NCBI RefSeq assembly: GCF_020103725.1 | Contig: NZ_JAHXBG010000037.1 | Span: forward strand, 1 to 64,000 | Reading direction: 5' to 3' | Length of the DNA stretch: 64,000 nucleotides | DNA from: Hyalangium gracile | GTDB taxonomy: Bacteria > Myxococcota > Myxococcia > Myxococcales > Myxococcaceae | Part shown: positions 63,707 through 64,000 of the stretch, in pieces | How the letters are laid out: each line of letters starts with the position of its first letter | Numbering within the stretch: the first letter of the stretch is position 1 | Notes under the pieces: model-generated | The model's database searches: none | The model's input: the letters and a program-made list of their open reading frames with translations, nothing else | What the model was told of the DNA's origin: nothing | Program-made: the position numbers and the translations under genes

Positions 63707-64000
63707 ACCCGCGAAGGTCGTCTCTCCCCTGGAGCCTCACCTCCTGGATCAGCTCCTGGAGGCCGAGGCGCCGGATCTGGACAGCGCTGACGAGCGCCTG
63801 GGGAAGGTCAACGATCTGGTGGCCAAGAGCGCCTACCTCGATGCGGCGCGGGCCGCCGAGGCGCTGCTGCGCGAGGGCCTGTACGACGTGCGCCTCGTGG
63901 GCCCCTACCTCCTCGGCCTCTTCCTCGAGGGCGGCCTGGCGGCGATGCCGGTGGTGTTCCACTCGCTCTCCAGCATGCTGCTGCGCAACTGGCAGTTCTT
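63699..64000 (+). CDS. TssA/ImpA-N-like protein, N-terminal part (continues beyond window)
   Basis: The ATG at 63699 lies within the end of the DUF4280 gene (eight-base overlap). About 100 codons are visible before the window ends. The stretch LDAARAAEALLREGLYDVRL then VGPYLLGLFLEGGLAAMP and LSSMLLRNWQFF resembles the ImpA-N segment of type VI TssA proteins, which has the rhythm 'A..LL.E.s.DLrva..l...l....G..gl...l..l..l....W'. The assignment is tentative because the C-terminal domain is outside the window. Confidence 0.5.
   Translation, partial: MGEPAKVVSPLEPHLLDQLLEAEAPDLDSADERLGKVNDLVAKSAYLDAARAAEALLREGLYDVRLVGPYLLGLFLEGGLAAMPVVFHSLSSMLLRNWQF

Overview
The window reads as a chromosomal segment of a myxobacterium, most likely suborder Cystobacterineae (Archangium, Cystobacter, Hyalangium, Stigmatella or Myxococcus relatives). 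This rests on very high GC with strong GC bias at third codon positions, a Ser/Thr kinase with the HRDVSPHN catalytic loop, a MYXO-CTERM-like C-terminal sorting tail, many lipoproteins, a PilZ protein, a sigma-54 activator and branched-chain keto-acid dehydrogenase genes. The species cannot be fixed from sequence reading alone. I saw no rRNA, tRNA, CRISPR array, insertion sequence or replication origin.

Layout. 1-9.3 kb: the end of an HMG-CoA reductase gene, a lipoprotein/partner pair that may be of toxin-immunity type, a metallo-beta-lactamase-fold hydrolase, a divergent NmrA-like reductase/TetR pair with candidate operators, two exported proteins, a short peptidoglycan-binding remnant, an SDR, and a 568-bp gap holding a perfect 10-bp inverted repeat and a frameshifted gene remnant. 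9.3-18 kb: PEP carboxylase, an SGNH-hydrolase lipoprotein, a PilZ protein, a GNAT acetyltransferase, the E1 alpha/beta subunits of a branched-chain 2-oxoacid dehydrogenase, and an M50 membrane protease with a soluble tail.

18.2-30.5 kb is the most unusual block. Six same-strand genes form two tight units: (SpoIIE/RsbU-type phosphatase, exported TPR protein, PhnD-like binding protein) and (TonB-dependent receptor, pseudo-receiver/anti-sigma-type ATPase, STAS/zinc-ribbon/Ser-Thr kinase fusion). Together they contain all the parts of a partner-switching pathway plus periplasmic and outer-membrane sensing parts. They contain no transport permease.

30.6-48.5 kb: a Cys-rich protein, a LOG-like protein, a membrane protein, a giant ATPase/TPR protein with tandem cyclase domains laid out like mammalian soluble adenylyl cyclase, a B12-binding radical SAM enzyme, a fatty acid desaturase, a histidine kinase/NtrC-type pair, an OmpA lipoprotein/pseudo-receiver/membrane protein/NhaA unit, an APH-type kinase with a histidine phosphatase, and a lipoprotein pair whose first gene is frameshifted. 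48.5-64 kb: a DEAD-box helicase of DbpA type, proteins of unknown function, an OmpA-family outer-membrane protein, a roughly 2,640-residue cell-surface protein of at least 24 ASH-like repeats split by a frameshift, then a degenerate adenylate-forming protein, a DUF4280 PAAR-like protein and the start of a TssA-like gene. That last set suggests the edge of a type VI-like secretion locus continuing to the right.
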